From DAIPKP01 sp964545875 (lineage in GTDB: Bacteria; Synergistota; Synergistia; Synergistales; Aminiphilaceae): DNA of 64,000 bases. Under the pieces are notes generated by a model. That model had not been told where the DNA came from and ran no database searches. It saw only the letters and a list, made by a program, of their open reading frames with translations. The stretch lies in the NCBI GenBank assembly GCA_964545875.1, contig CAZJHH010000003.1, positions 186,001 to 250,000 on the forward strand. Reading direction: 5' to 3'. Within the stretch, counting starts at the first letter, position 1; each line of letters opens with the position of its first letter. Below are positions 39,799 through 48,670 of the stretch, in pieces. Made by a program: the position numbers and the translations under genes.

Positions 39799-40842
39799 AT
39801 GACCCATGCAGCCCCCGCCAAGATAAGCCTTGTGGATTCGAGGATAGACCGACAGAATATTCTCAATAACTCCTTTGCGTTGCAAGAGATAGAAAAGGCT
39901 GCGGGAATAACGGGGATTCTCTACGAGGGAAAGGTTGTCCTGCTCAAGGAACAAGTGGCTTCCTTTCTTGAAATAGACGTGCGGACGGTTGAAAATTATC
40001 TTCAGCACCATTCTGAAGAGCTTCATGCCAACGGCTATGTGGTTTTACGTGGCGAAGCCTTGGTATCACTGAAAAAGGCAATTTTTGACATGCATGTTCC
40101 CGAAATAGATTTCGGGAACATCAAGAAGAGTCCTCAGCTTGGCATTTTCGACTTCAGAGCTTTTCTCAACCTTGTGATGCTAGTGGTGGAGAGCGATCGC
40201 GCCAGATTGCTTCGCCGTATGATACTTGATATCGTCATCGATACCATCAATTTTCGAGCCGGTGGAGGCACCAAGTACATAAATCAGCGGGACGAGGATT
40301 TCCTTCATTCTGCCTTTCACGGCGAGCACTACAGAAAAGAATTTACCCACGCTTTGAAGGAGTATGTTGCTGGAGGAAATTTTAAGTATGCCAACTATAC
40401 GAACAAGATCTACGTAAGCATCTTCAAAGAGAGAGCCCAGGAATACAGCAAAATCCTCCGGTTGGCGGTAAAAGACAAACTCAGGGATACCATGTATGCC
40501 GAAGTCTTGGATCTCATCGCTTCCTACGAATGCGGATTTGCTGCGCTCCTTAAAGATGAGTTCCAGAAGAAACAACGACCTTTGAGCAATGCCGAGGTGG
40601 ATAATCTCTTCAAAGATTTTGAATCCCAGCCACACTGGAAACCCCTCATCGAAAAGGCTCGGCGCAAGATGGCAAGTCGGGATTTGGCTTTCCGGGATGC
40701 ACTTCACCTGCAGCTGGAGGAATATGTCGCTCCATTGGACCGGGAGGAGTTTGAGCGATTTCTGGGTGAAAAGAGCATGGAGCTTGCGGAAAGACTTCGT
40801 GAAACCAGCGATGTCATGAAGCGCCTGAAAGAACGAGAGTAA
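39799..40842 (+). CDS. Fic/Doc-associated DNA-binding protein, putative antitoxin
   Basis: 347 residues. An N-terminal winged/HTH-like segment (VVLLKEQVASFLEIDVRTVE then NYLQHHSEELHANGYVVL) is followed by a conserved domain with FDFRAFLNLVMLVVESDRAR, GGGTKYINQRDEDFLHSAFH and KIYVSIFKERAQEYSKILRL, and the end AFRDALHLQLEEYVAPLDRE with LGEKSMELAERLRE. Proteins of this type sit beside Doc-like toxins and probably counteract and regulate them. The stop is followed after one base by the toxin start. The ATG at 39799 has GGAGAAGG upstream. Confidence 0.7.
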   Translation: MTHAAPAKISLVDSRIDRQNILNNSFALQEIEKAAGITGILYEGKVVLLKEQVASFLEIDVRTVENYLQHHSEELHANGYVVLRGEALVSLKKAIFDMHVPEIDFGNIKKSPQLGIFDFRAFLNLVMLVVESDRARLLRRMILDIVIDTINFRAGGGTKYINQRDEDFLHSAFHGEHYRKEFTHALKEYVAGGNFKYANYTNKIYVSIFKERAQEYSKILRLAVKDKLRDTMYAEVLDLIASYECGFAALLKDEFQKKQRPLSNAEVDNLFKDFESQPHWKPLIEKARRKMASRDLAFRDALHLQLEEYVAPLDREEFERFLGEKSMELAERLRETSDVMKRLKERE

Positions 40843-40843
40843 A

Positions 40844-41284
40844 ATGCCCCAGATACTTTACCTTACCATAGACCGAGCTGTGGAGACCTACAAAAAGACC
40901 ATTCGTATCAGTGGCGGGGGTACTTGCGGGTTTATCGGCGATGGAAGGGAACGGCTGGAAGGTGTGTTGGATTTTATTAAGGACGATCAGTATTATCCTA
41001 CCATGGAAGAAAAACTGACACACCTCTTTTTCTGCGTCTGCAAGTTTCACATGCTTCAAGATGGAAATAAGCGAATGGCCATCGTTTTATGTACTCAGAT
41101 GCTTCTGGAAAACGGGTATTTGCACTGTGCGGAAAGATTTATCCGTGAGATGGAAAATATCAGCGCTCACGTGGCGGCGGGAAAAATCGACAAAGAGTTG
41201 CTGCTGGCGATTATCACAGATTTTATTAACGACAATGAGGATGAATCTCTGAAGCTTCGGATCATCCATGCCCTTCAGGGTTGA
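40844..41284 (+). CDS. Fic/Doc-family toxin
   Basis: A 146-residue Fic-domain protein. The catalytic loop is CKFHMLQDGNKRMAIVLCTQ (H69, D73, N75, K76, R77), matching the Hx(F/L)x(D/E)GNKR consensus. Fic enzymes transfer AMP or phosphate from nucleotides; Doc phosphorylates elongation factor EF-Tu. The Phe of the canonical HxFx is Leu here, which is common in this branch. No inhibitory alpha-helix motif is visible, so inhibition must come from the neighbouring protein. The module ends just before the duplicated deacetylase tail. Confidence 0.85.
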   Translation: MPQILYLTIDRAVETYKKTIRISGGGTCGFIGDGRERLEGVLDFIKDDQYYPTMEEKLTHLFFCVCKFHMLQDGNKRMAIVLCTQMLLENGYLHCAERFIREMENISAHVAAGKIDKELLLAIITDFINDNEDESLKLRIIHALQG

Positions 41285-41644
41285 TAAAGGCACTTTTCAG
41301 GAGGGAAGACATTTTGACGGCGTGTTTGATCTGGAACAGAACCGGGAGCTGAGCTTGATGGAGTACCCCCTCATTGTTATGGAGTGCTCCGTACTGGGGG
41401 AAAAACACATGGGCCTCCCCCCTGATGAGGCTTACGACTATATGGTGTAGCTCAAGAATACCTGCAGGAAATATCGGGGATGTTTTACCCTTCTATGGCA
41501 TAATAGTTATTTTATGGGGGATGAGGAAAAAAGACTGTGCCAAGAAATAGTGGCCCAGTAATGGCGAACCCCCTGATAACGAGAGGGAATGGCTTTTTGG
41601 CAAAGTCCTTTTGACGAAAAATGAAATGAGGCGGTTGTTTAATC
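41285..41644. other. Region with the degraded deacetylase tail
   Basis: Contains the tail fragment described separately (41310-41561); the last ~80 bases lead into the glycosyltransferase and show nothing else. Confidence 0.7.
41310..41561 (+). pseudogene. Degraded duplicate of the deacetylase 3' end
   Basis: It matches 39377-39614 closely, with point changes including a premature TAG (ATGGTGTAG in place of ATGGTGCAG). The first ~25 bases match an earlier stretch of the same gene (39044-39070), so an internal deletion joined GTGT(T/A)TGATCTGGA direct repeats. The Fic module sits between the intact gene and this copy. Confidence 0.88.
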
Positions 41645-42838
41645 ATGGAGAGTGGGTATCCTAAAAAAATTCTTGTCATGTGCCTTGCGGACCCTGGCGG
41701 TAATCCTCGTCCTCGGCGTGCCATAGAGCTTTGCCGCTCCCTGGGCTTTCATGTTTCGGTGATGGGATATCCTACCAGGAAGGATTTGCAGGTTAAGGAC
41801 TATTTCCCTTTATCCTTGCCTTCCCTGGCTTTGCGGAATAAATTTTACCGTAAAATCTCAGCCCTTCTTCTGGATTTTTTCCCGTTCAAGAAAAACGAAG
41901 GGCTTGCACGCAAGTTGTGGGCGTTTCGATATGACTTGATTGGTGCAGAAGAAAAGCTCCAAGGGCGAGAATTCGATTTGCTCATTGTGGAGGATCTGCA
42001 GTTTTTACCCTTGACCTTTGCCGTTAAGGGAAATGCGAAGATTCTTTTCGATGCCAGGGAGTATTACCCCCGCCAGAATGAGGGGGAATGGCGATTTCAC
42101 CTTTTTGAAAAAAGAGGGCGCGTGCAGCTTTGTCGGGATTATCTGACACGCTGCGATGCGGTGCTTACGGTTTCCGAGGGGTTGCAGCGGGAATACCGTA
42201 AAGAGTTTGGAATCGAGGCCCATCTGTATCGCAGTACCCCCCCCTATGCGGATATGGCAGTACAACCGACGAATCCCGAAAAAATCCGTATGGTTTATCA
42301 CGGAAAGGCTAACAGAAACCGCTGCCTTGAGAACCTGATTGACATTGTCTCCATGCTTGACGAGCGATTTTCTCTTGATTTGGTTTTAGTAGGCAATCCT
42401 CCTTATCAGAAAGAGCTTCGCCGTAAAGGGGCTTCCTCAAAACGGATCTCCTTTCCGGAGCCGATTCCCTTTGAGGAAATTATTCCAGCCATTGGACAAT
42501 ACGATATTGGGTTTTTTTATTGTGAACCTATAACGTTCAATCTTGAAAATTGTCTCCCGAACAAGTTTTTCGAGTACATCCAGGCAAGGCTCATGATCGC
42601 CATAGGGCCGTCCCTGGACATGGCGAAGCTTGTAAAGCAGTATGAATGTGGCGTGGTGGCGGAGGAGTTCTCCTTGCAATCCATGGCGAAGACTTTGAAC
42701 GCTCTCTCCGCCTCGGATATCGACCGGGCGAAGCATCAAAGCCACAAGGCGGCTAAGGAGCTTTGCTTCGAAAAAGAACAGGAAAAACTGGTTGCTCTTT
42801 TGAATCGATTGCTGGAGGAAAGTAATCTTTTCTGTTAA
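41645..42838 (+). CDS. Glycosyltransferase (GT4-like)
   Basis: 397 residues of GT-B fold. The N-terminal Rossmann half starts ILVMCLADPGGNPRPRRAIE; the linker region carries LFDAREYYPRQNEGEWRFHL. The C-terminal half shows MVYHGKANRNRCLENLIDIV, LVLVGNPPYQKELRRKG and GFFYCEPITFNLENCLPNKF then FEYIQARLMIAIGPS, the donor-binding E/N-x-x-P-x-K type region of group 1 transferases. Sugar and acceptor are unknown. It is the first of three consecutive glycosyltransferases. Confidence 0.75.
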   Translation: MESGYPKKILVMCLADPGGNPRPRRAIELCRSLGFHVSVMGYPTRKDLQVKDYFPLSLPSLALRNKFYRKISALLLDFFPFKKNEGLARKLWAFRYDLIGAEEKLQGREFDLLIVEDLQFLPLTFAVKGNAKILFDAREYYPRQNEGEWRFHLFEKRGRVQLCRDYLTRCDAVLTVSEGLQREYRKEFGIEAHLYRSTPPYADMAVQPTNPEKIRMVYHGKANRNRCLENLIDIVSMLDERFSLDLVLVGNPPYQKELRRKGASSKRISFPEPIPFEEIIPAIGQYDIGFFYCEPITFNLENCLPNKFFEYIQARLMIAIGPSLDMAKLVKQYECGVVAEEFSLQSMAKTLNALSASDIDRAKHQSHKAAKELCFEKEQEKLVALLNRLLEESNLFC

Positions 42839-43031
42839 TGCAATGCTTGCTGGCATGGCATTGATTTTTCCACATGTAATTCGGATCCTTTCGTAGATGT
42901 GATTTGCCCCGGGCAGAGGGTATGGGATTCTTGGTAATTTCAGGGACATCTTTACTGTGCCGTGTTTGGAGAATCCAAGAAAAATTTTTTGTAAATATAG
43001 GTGTAAGAAAACCAAAGACAAGGATTGGATT

Positions 43032-44234
43032 ATGAAAATATTGTATGTCGCAGGTGGATTGGCAATTCTTCCCGGAGTACGTAAAAAGGTAGTTGCCCAG
43101 GTAAAGGCCTTTAAAGAAAATAATTGCGAGCCCTTTCTTTTTCTCTATGATTTTAGCGGAGTGCGGGAGGTCTCCCGAACATATTCTTTTCTCGTAGGAG
43201 AGGGGATATCACAGTATAAAACCTTTTCGCCTCAAAAAACGAGAGGTATTGTAAATACCTTTATGCGACGGAAAAGGCTCTTTTACGAAGTTCTTCGCTG
43301 CGTTGAAGAATCTGCTTGTGATGTGGTCTTTTTTCGTTATCCCATGGGAGATCCTTTTTTCTGCAGTTTTTTGGATAAAGTAAAGAAACCTGTGGTGACG
43401 GAACACCAATGCAAGGAGCTTATAGAAATTTCCCTTTCCGGAAAGGGAATCATTTATTGGAGTGAACGTCTTTTTAGGGGGGCCATACGTAAAAAGCTTT
43501 CGGGTATGGTTGGGGTAACCCAAGAAATAACGGATTATCAACTTGCATTGGCGGGAGTTTCGTTACACCGGGATAAGGGGATTACCATAGGAAATGGCGT
43601 GGATGTGCAGTCTCTTCCCTTGCGTTGCATTCCGAAGGGCCTGGAAGAGGATTCAGAATTGCACCTTTTGTTTGTAGCCCATGTAAGCCTTTGGCATGGC
43701 GTGGATCGCCTTATCCGGGGTTTGGCAGGATTTTGTGCTGGAGACGTTGGTTGTAGTGGCCATAAAAAGATAGTGCTTCATATTGTCGGCCAAGGAAGTG
43801 CGGTGCCGGAGCTTGAAACGTTGGTCAAAAAACATGGACTTGAGAAGAGGGTTTTTTTCCATGGTCCTCTGTACGGCCCCGATCTTGATGCCATGTTTGA
43901 CAGATGCCATATCGGGGTGGGAAGTTTGGGAGTCCACAGAAAAGGCTTGAGGGAAACTTCGGAGCTGAAAGCAAGAGAATATTGTGCTCGGGGCATTCCT
44001 TTTATTACCGCCTTTGGTGATCCGGATTTCGACGAAACCTTCCCGTACATAAAGAAATTTCCTGTTAGCGAAAAAGCCATCGATATGCTGGAGGTACGCT
44101 CTTTTGCCGAAAGGGTACTGCAAGATCCTGAGCATCCTCAAAAAATGCGGGAGTATGCGGAAAAAACCCTTAATTGGACACCCAAGATGAAAAAACTTGT
44201 CTCGTTTTTCGGAAAAATTTTAAAAAATGAATGA
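43032..44234 (+). CDS. Glycosyltransferase (GT4-like)
   Basis: About 400 residues. ILYVAGGLAILPGVRKKVVA at the start and the C-terminal half HLLFVAHVSLWHGVDRLIRG, VLHIVGQGSAVPELETLVKK, RVFFHGPLYGPDLDAMFDRC then HIGVGSLGVHRKGL and ELKAREYCARGIPFI are group 1 features (VGxG, HG, E-x-x-A-x-G). The ATG at 43032 is used; an upstream extension to 42957 would lie in a region without coding character. The 190 bases before it are AT-rich and seem empty. It overlaps the next gene by eight bases. Confidence 0.78.
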   Translation: MKILYVAGGLAILPGVRKKVVAQVKAFKENNCEPFLFLYDFSGVREVSRTYSFLVGEGISQYKTFSPQKTRGIVNTFMRRKRLFYEVLRCVEESACDVVFFRYPMGDPFFCSFLDKVKKPVVTEHQCKELIEISLSGKGIIYWSERLFRGAIRKKLSGMVGVTQEITDYQLALAGVSLHRDKGITIGNGVDVQSLPLRCIPKGLEEDSELHLLFVAHVSLWHGVDRLIRGLAGFCAGDVGCSGHKKIVLHIVGQGSAVPELETLVKKHGLEKRVFFHGPLYGPDLDAMFDRCHIGVGSLGVHRKGLRETSELKAREYCARGIPFITAFGDPDFDETFPYIKKFPVSEKAIDMLEVRSFAERVLQDPEHPQKMREYAEKTLNWTPKMKKLVSFFGKILKNE

Positions 44235-45375
44235 AGAAATTAAGGTGCCCAAGGTGATAAAAACACTCCACATCATCACCGGACTCAATGACGGAGGAGC
44301 TGAAGCGGTATTGTATCGCCTCTGTCTGAACGATACGGAGAGTCGGCACTGTGTGGTCTCTCTTATGGACGAAGGAAAGTACGGCCCTCTTCTGCGGCGC
44401 GCAGGAGTGAGGGTGCATGCTCTTGGAATGCCCCGGGGAAAGTGTTCTTTGAGGGGCCTTTGTGCCTTGTGGCGGATCCTTCGTGCCGAGAAGCCCCAGG
44501 TGGTGCAAACCTGGATGTACCATGCCGACCTTATAGGGGGCGTGGTGGCCCGGCTTGCGGGGATTCCCAGGGTTTACTGGGGCATTCGTAACAACCGTAT
44601 CGATCAATGTCATGCCACAAGCTCCACCCCCCGGGTGGCCCGACTATGCGCCCGGTTATCCCGAATTATCCCCAAAAAGATTATCTGCTGTTCCCAAGAG
44701 GCTGCGGAAGCTCATAAGGCTTTGGGATATAGGGCGGGGAAGTTTATCGTTATTCCCAACGGGTACGATCTTTCTCGTTTTGCCCCGGATGGAGATGCCC
44801 GACAGAAGCTGCGGGTGCTTTGGGGAATCCCTCCAAAAGTGCCTCTTTTGGGAATGGTGGCCCGCTACGATTCCATGAAAGATCATGGGAACCTTTTGGA
44901 CGCTCTGGAGAAGTTGCGGCGTTCGGGGCATTCTTTTCAGTGTTTGCTTGTCGGCACGGGTATGGAGAAAACGAATAAAGAGCTTTGCTTTCTGCTGGAA
45001 GAAAGACAGCTTGTTGAGAGCGTACGGCTTTTAGGGCAGCAGAACAATATCCCCCAAATTATGAATGCCTTGGATGTGCATGTGCTTTCCAGCTCCAGCG
45101 AAGCCTTTCCCAATGTTTTGGCGGAGGCCATGGCTTGCGGCACTCCTTGCGTAACCACGGATGTGGGAGATGCGGCTTTTATTGTAGGAGATACCGGATG
45201 GGTAGTTCTTTTTAAAAATTCCCAGGCCCTTTATGAGGGCATATGTCAAGCCCTGGAGGCTATGAAAGATCCCCATGCCTGGGAGCGGAGAAAGAAGCTT
45301 GCCCGGGAGCGGATCCAAAAAAACTTCAGTCTTTCCAGGATGATCGAAAAATATGAAGAAGCCTGGAGAGAATAG
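44227..45375 (+). CDS. Glycosyltransferase (GT4 group 1)
   Basis: 382 residues, GT-B. LHIITGLNDGGAEAVLYRLC at the N-terminus, VQTWMYHADLIGGVVARLAG in the acceptor half, VIPNGYDLSRFAPDG at the linker, and VPLLGMVARYDSMKDHGNLL, CLLVGTGMEKTNKEL, VRLLGQQNNIPQIMNALDVH and VLSSSSEAFPNVLAEAMACG (the E-x(7)-E nucleotide-sugar site) are all clear. This plan suits hexosyl or N-acetylhexosaminyl transfer during O-unit assembly. It ends the AT-richer glycan block; 107 bases separate it from the oxidoreductase. Confidence 0.88.
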   Translation: MNEEIKVPKVIKTLHIITGLNDGGAEAVLYRLCLNDTESRHCVVSLMDEGKYGPLLRRAGVRVHALGMPRGKCSLRGLCALWRILRAEKPQVVQTWMYHADLIGGVVARLAGIPRVYWGIRNNRIDQCHATSSTPRVARLCARLSRIIPKKIICCSQEAAEAHKALGYRAGKFIVIPNGYDLSRFAPDGDARQKLRVLWGIPPKVPLLGMVARYDSMKDHGNLLDALEKLRRSGHSFQCLLVGTGMEKTNKELCFLLEERQLVESVRLLGQQNNIPQIMNALDVHVLSSSSEAFPNVLAEAMACGTPCVTTDVGDAAFIVGDTGWVVLFKNSQALYEGICQALEAMKDPHAWERRKKLARERIQKNFSLSRMIEKYEEAWRE

Positions 45376-45482
45376 AGCTTCAAGGATATGTTTTGTAACA
45401 TAAATTTTTGAGGGGGCCGAAAAATGCGTTTTGCAGCGGAATAAAGCGCATAAAGGATGGTGTCCCTTAGGAGGCTTTCTGC

Positions 45483-46505
45483 ATGTACCGTTTTGCCCTG
45501 GCCGGATGTGGCCGCATCAGTAAAAATCATATCGAGGCGTTGAAAGAATTTCCCGAAGCTTCTCTCGTGGCCTGTTGCGACGTGGAGGAAGATCGGGCCC
45601 GGGCGGTGGCGGAGGCTGCGGGGTGCCCGGCTTTTACCCGGTACGAGGAGATGCTGGAATCCGTTCCCTGCGATATCGTTTCCATCTGCACTCCCTCGGG
45701 CCTGCATCCGGAACACGTGGTGCAGGCGGCGGAGCGGGGAATGCATACTCTCTGCGAGAAACCCCTGGGCACGTCTCTCGCCGAGGTGGATCGGGCCATT
45801 GCTGCCTGCGACCGCAACAAGACCAAGCTCTTCGTGGTGAAACAGAACCGGTTCAACCGCACCGTGGATCTGCTGCGCCGGGCTTTGGAAAAGGGGCGTT
45901 TCGGTCGCATCTACATGGTGCTCTCCAACGTGCTCTGGACCCGGCCCCAGGACTATTACGACATGGCCAAGTGGCGGGGTACCTGGGAGTTTGACGGGGG
46001 GTGCCTTTCCAACCAGGCGGCGCACTACGTGGATCTGGTGCAGTGGATGGGGGGTGCCGTGGAGAGCGTGCAGGCCTATAGCGCCACCCAGGGGAGGCGC
46101 ATCGAGGCGGAGGATAGCATCGTGGTAAATCTGCGTTTCCGCAGCGGTGCCCTGGGGAGCATCAGCGTTACCACGCTGGCGTATCCCAAAAACCTCGAAG
46201 GAAGCCTTACGGTGCTGGGAGAGCGGGGAACCGTGAAGATCGGGGGTTTTGCCCTGAACAGCTTCGAGCGGTGGGAGTTCGACTCCCCGGATCCCATGGA
46301 TGACGAAGTGCACCAGGCGGATACCGCCCCCCCTAACGTTTACGGTTTTGGCCACAGGGCCTATTATCGCCATGTGCTGGATGTGCTGCAGGGCAAAGAG
46401 CCTCTGCGGGTGGATGGCCGGGACGGCCGCAAAACCGTGGAGATCATCCAGGCCGCCTACGCTTCGGTACGTAACGGAGGAGCCCCGTCGCCTTTGCCGT
46501 TGTAA
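45483..46505 (+). CDS. Gfo/Idh/MocA-family oxidoreductase (WlbA-like)
   Basis: 340 residues. The NAD(P) site is FALAGCGRISKNHIEALKEF, and the family signature CEKPLGTSLAEVDRA follows. KQNRFNRTVDLLRRALEKGR, GTWEFDGGCLSNQAAHYVDL and PPNVYGFGHRAYYRHVLD match the branch that oxidises UDP-sugar C3 positions, such as WlbA-type dehydrogenases. An AGGAGG lies before the ATG. Together with the hexapeptide acyltransferase and 2-epimerase beyond recQ it could belong to a UDP-2,3-diacetamido-sugar route; the required C3 aminotransferase is not in the window. Confidence 0.75.
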   Translation: MYRFALAGCGRISKNHIEALKEFPEASLVACCDVEEDRARAVAEAAGCPAFTRYEEMLESVPCDIVSICTPSGLHPEHVVQAAERGMHTLCEKPLGTSLAEVDRAIAACDRNKTKLFVVKQNRFNRTVDLLRRALEKGRFGRIYMVLSNVLWTRPQDYYDMAKWRGTWEFDGGCLSNQAAHYVDLVQWMGGAVESVQAYSATQGRRIEAEDSIVVNLRFRSGALGSISVTTLAYPKNLEGSLTVLGERGTVKIGGFALNSFERWEFDSPDPMDDEVHQADTAPPNVYGFGHRAYYRHVLDVLQGKEPLRVDGRDGRKTVEIIQAAYASVRNGGAPSPLPL

Positions 46506-46530
46506 TGGTAAACAGGGGAAGAAATAGATT

Positions 46531-46578
46531 TGGCGAATAGGGCCTCTCAGGGCAGGCACGGGGGCCTGCCCCTACCGT
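46531..46578. repeat. REP-like element upstream of recQ
   Basis: GGCGAATAGGGCCTCTCAGG, GCAGGCACGGGGGCCTGCCC and CTACC. Its reverse complement aligns with the elements at 20532 and 21539. It contains an internal GGGCAGGC/GCCTGCCC palindrome. Confidence 0.7.
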
Positions 46579-46724
46579 GAAATTATAATTTTGAAGAGGC
46601 GAACATGTCGCCGGTTTTGGTAGCCCTGGTGTGCGGGAATCTGTCTGTTCCATGGATTCGACAAGATTGTGCCTTCCGCCCCGACATGCTGTACAACCAT
46701 AAATTTTCCGGAAGGGAGCCACCT

Positions 46725-48563
46725 ATGATCTCCCGAAAACACAAGATTCTTAAAGAAAAATTCGGCTTCCACTCCTTTCGGGAGGGGCAGGCGGAGGTTA
46801 TGGATGCCCTGCTTACGGGGCAGGATGCCCTGGCGGTGATGCCCACGGGGTCCGGAAAATCCCTCTGTTTTCAGATTCCCGCCCTCCTTTTCGGAGGGCT
46901 TTCCCTGGTAATCTCTCCTCTCATTTCCCTTATGAAAGATCAGGTAAGCGCTCTTCGGGCTGCGGGAATTCCCGCAGCCTTTTTGAACAGCGCCCTCGGG
47001 CCCTCCCAGATGTTCCGGGTGCTGGAGAGTGCCTGCCGGGGGGAGTATTCTTTGCTCTACGTGGCTCCCGAGCGTCTGGATACCGAGGCCTTTCAGAGGC
47101 TCGCCGCCCAGATTTCCATCCCCTTCGTGGCGGTGGATGAGGCGCACTGCGTCTCCCAATGGGGGCAGGATTTCCGCCCCAGCTATCTGCGGATAGAATC
47201 CTTTCTCCGCTCCCTTCCCTCTCGCCCCGTTCTCGGGGCCTTTACCGCCACCGCTACTCCAAGGGTTCGGGAGGATATCGTCCATCTTTTGGGGCTGGAG
47301 AAGCCCCGGATCATTACCACGGGGTTCGACCGGAGCAACCTCTATTTCGAGGTGCGCTCCCCGGAGGACAAGTTCCAGGCCCTTTCGGCCTTTCTCCGGG
47401 ACCGCCCCCGGAAGAGCGGCATCATCTACTGCCTTACCCGGAAGACCGTGGATACCCTCTCTGAAAAGCTTTGTTCCCGGGGATATCAGGCGGTTTCCTA
47501 TCATGCGGGGCTTACCCGGGAGGAGCGCCAGGCCAACCAGGACCGCTTTCAGCGGGACGATGCCCGGATTATGGTGGCCACCAACGCCTTCGGCATGGGA
47601 ATCGACAAGTCCAACGTGCAGTACGTGCTGCACTACAACATGCCCAAGGATATGGAGAGCTACTATCAGGAGGCGGGGCGAGCGGGGCGGGACGGGCTTC
47701 CTGCGGAGTGCGTACTTCTGCACGATTTCCAGGATCTGCGGATCAATACCTTTCTTATCGAGAAGGGGCGGGAAAACGAGGAGCTGGATCCGCAAGATCT
47801 GGAGCGGCTTGAAAAGGCCCAGAAGAAGCGTCTCCGCCGGATGGTGGAGTACTGCCACAGCTCGGACTGTCTCCGCCGGGAGATCCTGAGCTATTTCGGC
47901 GAAAATCCCCCCGCATCATGCGGCAATTGCGGCAATTGTTTGCGCAGGGTGGACCGGGAGGATGTCACCATCGATGCCCAGAAAATTCTCTCCTGCCTAA
48001 AGCGCATGAAGGAGCGTTACGGCCTTACGCTGTTGATGCAGACCCTTCGGGGAAGCCGGAGCAAAAAAGTGCTGGAGCTGCAGTTTGACAAGCTTTCCAC
48101 CTACGGTATCATGCGGCATGAGAGCGAGAGAAGCCTGCGGCGGAAGATCGACTTTCTTCTGGGGCGCGGCTATATGGAGCTTACCGAGGATGCCCGGCCG
48201 GTGCTGCAAACAACCCCCTCCGGGCGGGATGTGCTCTTTCGGGGAGCCCGGGTGTACATGCCCCGGGCGAAGGAAGAAGCTCTTTCCGTAGTGGGGCAAA
48301 CCGAGGGCCTCCTTTCGGTGCCGCCGGATGCGGAGGAAGAGATTCTTTTCGAAAAGCTCCGGGGGCTTCGCAAGGTTCTGGCGAAGGAGGAGGGAGTGCC
48401 CGCCTTCGTGATCTTTTCGGATGCCACCCTGCGGGATCTCTGCACCAAGAGGCCCCGGAATGCGGAAGAGCTTCTCCACGTGGAGGGCGTAGGCTACTCC
48501 AAGCGGGCCAAGTACGGGGATGCCTTTCTGGAAGCCCTCCGGGAACACGCCAAAGCGGGATAG
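46725..48563 (+). CDS. recQ: ATP-dependent DNA helicase RecQ
   Basis: About 612 residues. The SF2 helicase core has FGFHSFREGQAEVMDALLTG (motif 0), Walker A MPTGSGKSLCFQ (K45), VDEAHC (D138-H141), FTATATPRVREDI and motif V/VI ATNAFGMGIDKSNVQYV and QEAGRAGRDG. The RQC zinc region is intact (CHSSDCLRREILSYFGE with CGNCGNC), followed by the winged helix. A C-terminal HRDC domain (LRDLCTKRPRNAEELLHVEG) is present. It functions in recombination and fork repair. The ATG at 46725 is chosen over longer frames. It is the only DNA-repair gene in a run of sugar genes and both flanks carry the same REP-like element in the same orientation. Confidence 0.95.
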   Translation: MISRKHKILKEKFGFHSFREGQAEVMDALLTGQDALAVMPTGSGKSLCFQIPALLFGGLSLVISPLISLMKDQVSALRAAGIPAAFLNSALGPSQMFRVLESACRGEYSLLYVAPERLDTEAFQRLAAQISIPFVAVDEAHCVSQWGQDFRPSYLRIESFLRSLPSRPVLGAFTATATPRVREDIVHLLGLEKPRIITTGFDRSNLYFEVRSPEDKFQALSAFLRDRPRKSGIIYCLTRKTVDTLSEKLCSRGYQAVSYHAGLTREERQANQDRFQRDDARIMVATNAFGMGIDKSNVQYVLHYNMPKDMESYYQEAGRAGRDGLPAECVLLHDFQDLRINTFLIEKGRENEELDPQDLERLEKAQKKRLRRMVEYCHSSDCLRREILSYFGENPPASCGNCGNCLRRVDREDVTIDAQKILSCLKRMKERYGLTLLMQTLRGSRSKKVLELQFDKLSTYGIMRHESERSLRRKIDFLLGRGYMELTEDARPVLQTTPSGRDVLFRGARVYMPRAKEEALSVVGQTEGLLSVPPDAEEEILFEKLRGLRKVLAKEEGVPAFVIFSDATLRDLCTKRPRNAEELLHVEGVGYSKRAKYGDAFLEALREHAKAG

Positions 48564-48576
48564 GCCAGGCAGGTTC

Positions 48577-48636
48577 GGCGAATAAGGCCCCTTAGGGCAG
48601 GCACGGGGGCCCGTCCTGATATGCGGCAATACACCA
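48577..48636. repeat. REP-like element downstream of recQ
   Basis: GGCGAATAAGGCCCCTTAGG, GCAGGCACGGGGGCCCGTCC and ATATGCGGCAATACACC. It has the same orientation as the copy at 46531. Confidence 0.7.
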
Positions 48637-48670
48637 CATATATTTGAAGAGAGGAACGAAGAACATTATC

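Noticed and set aside
40844..41284. Fic protein as a stand-alone AMPylator
   Set aside because: The closely linked upstream DNA-binding protein and the absence of an inhibitory helix fit a toxin-antitoxin pair better.
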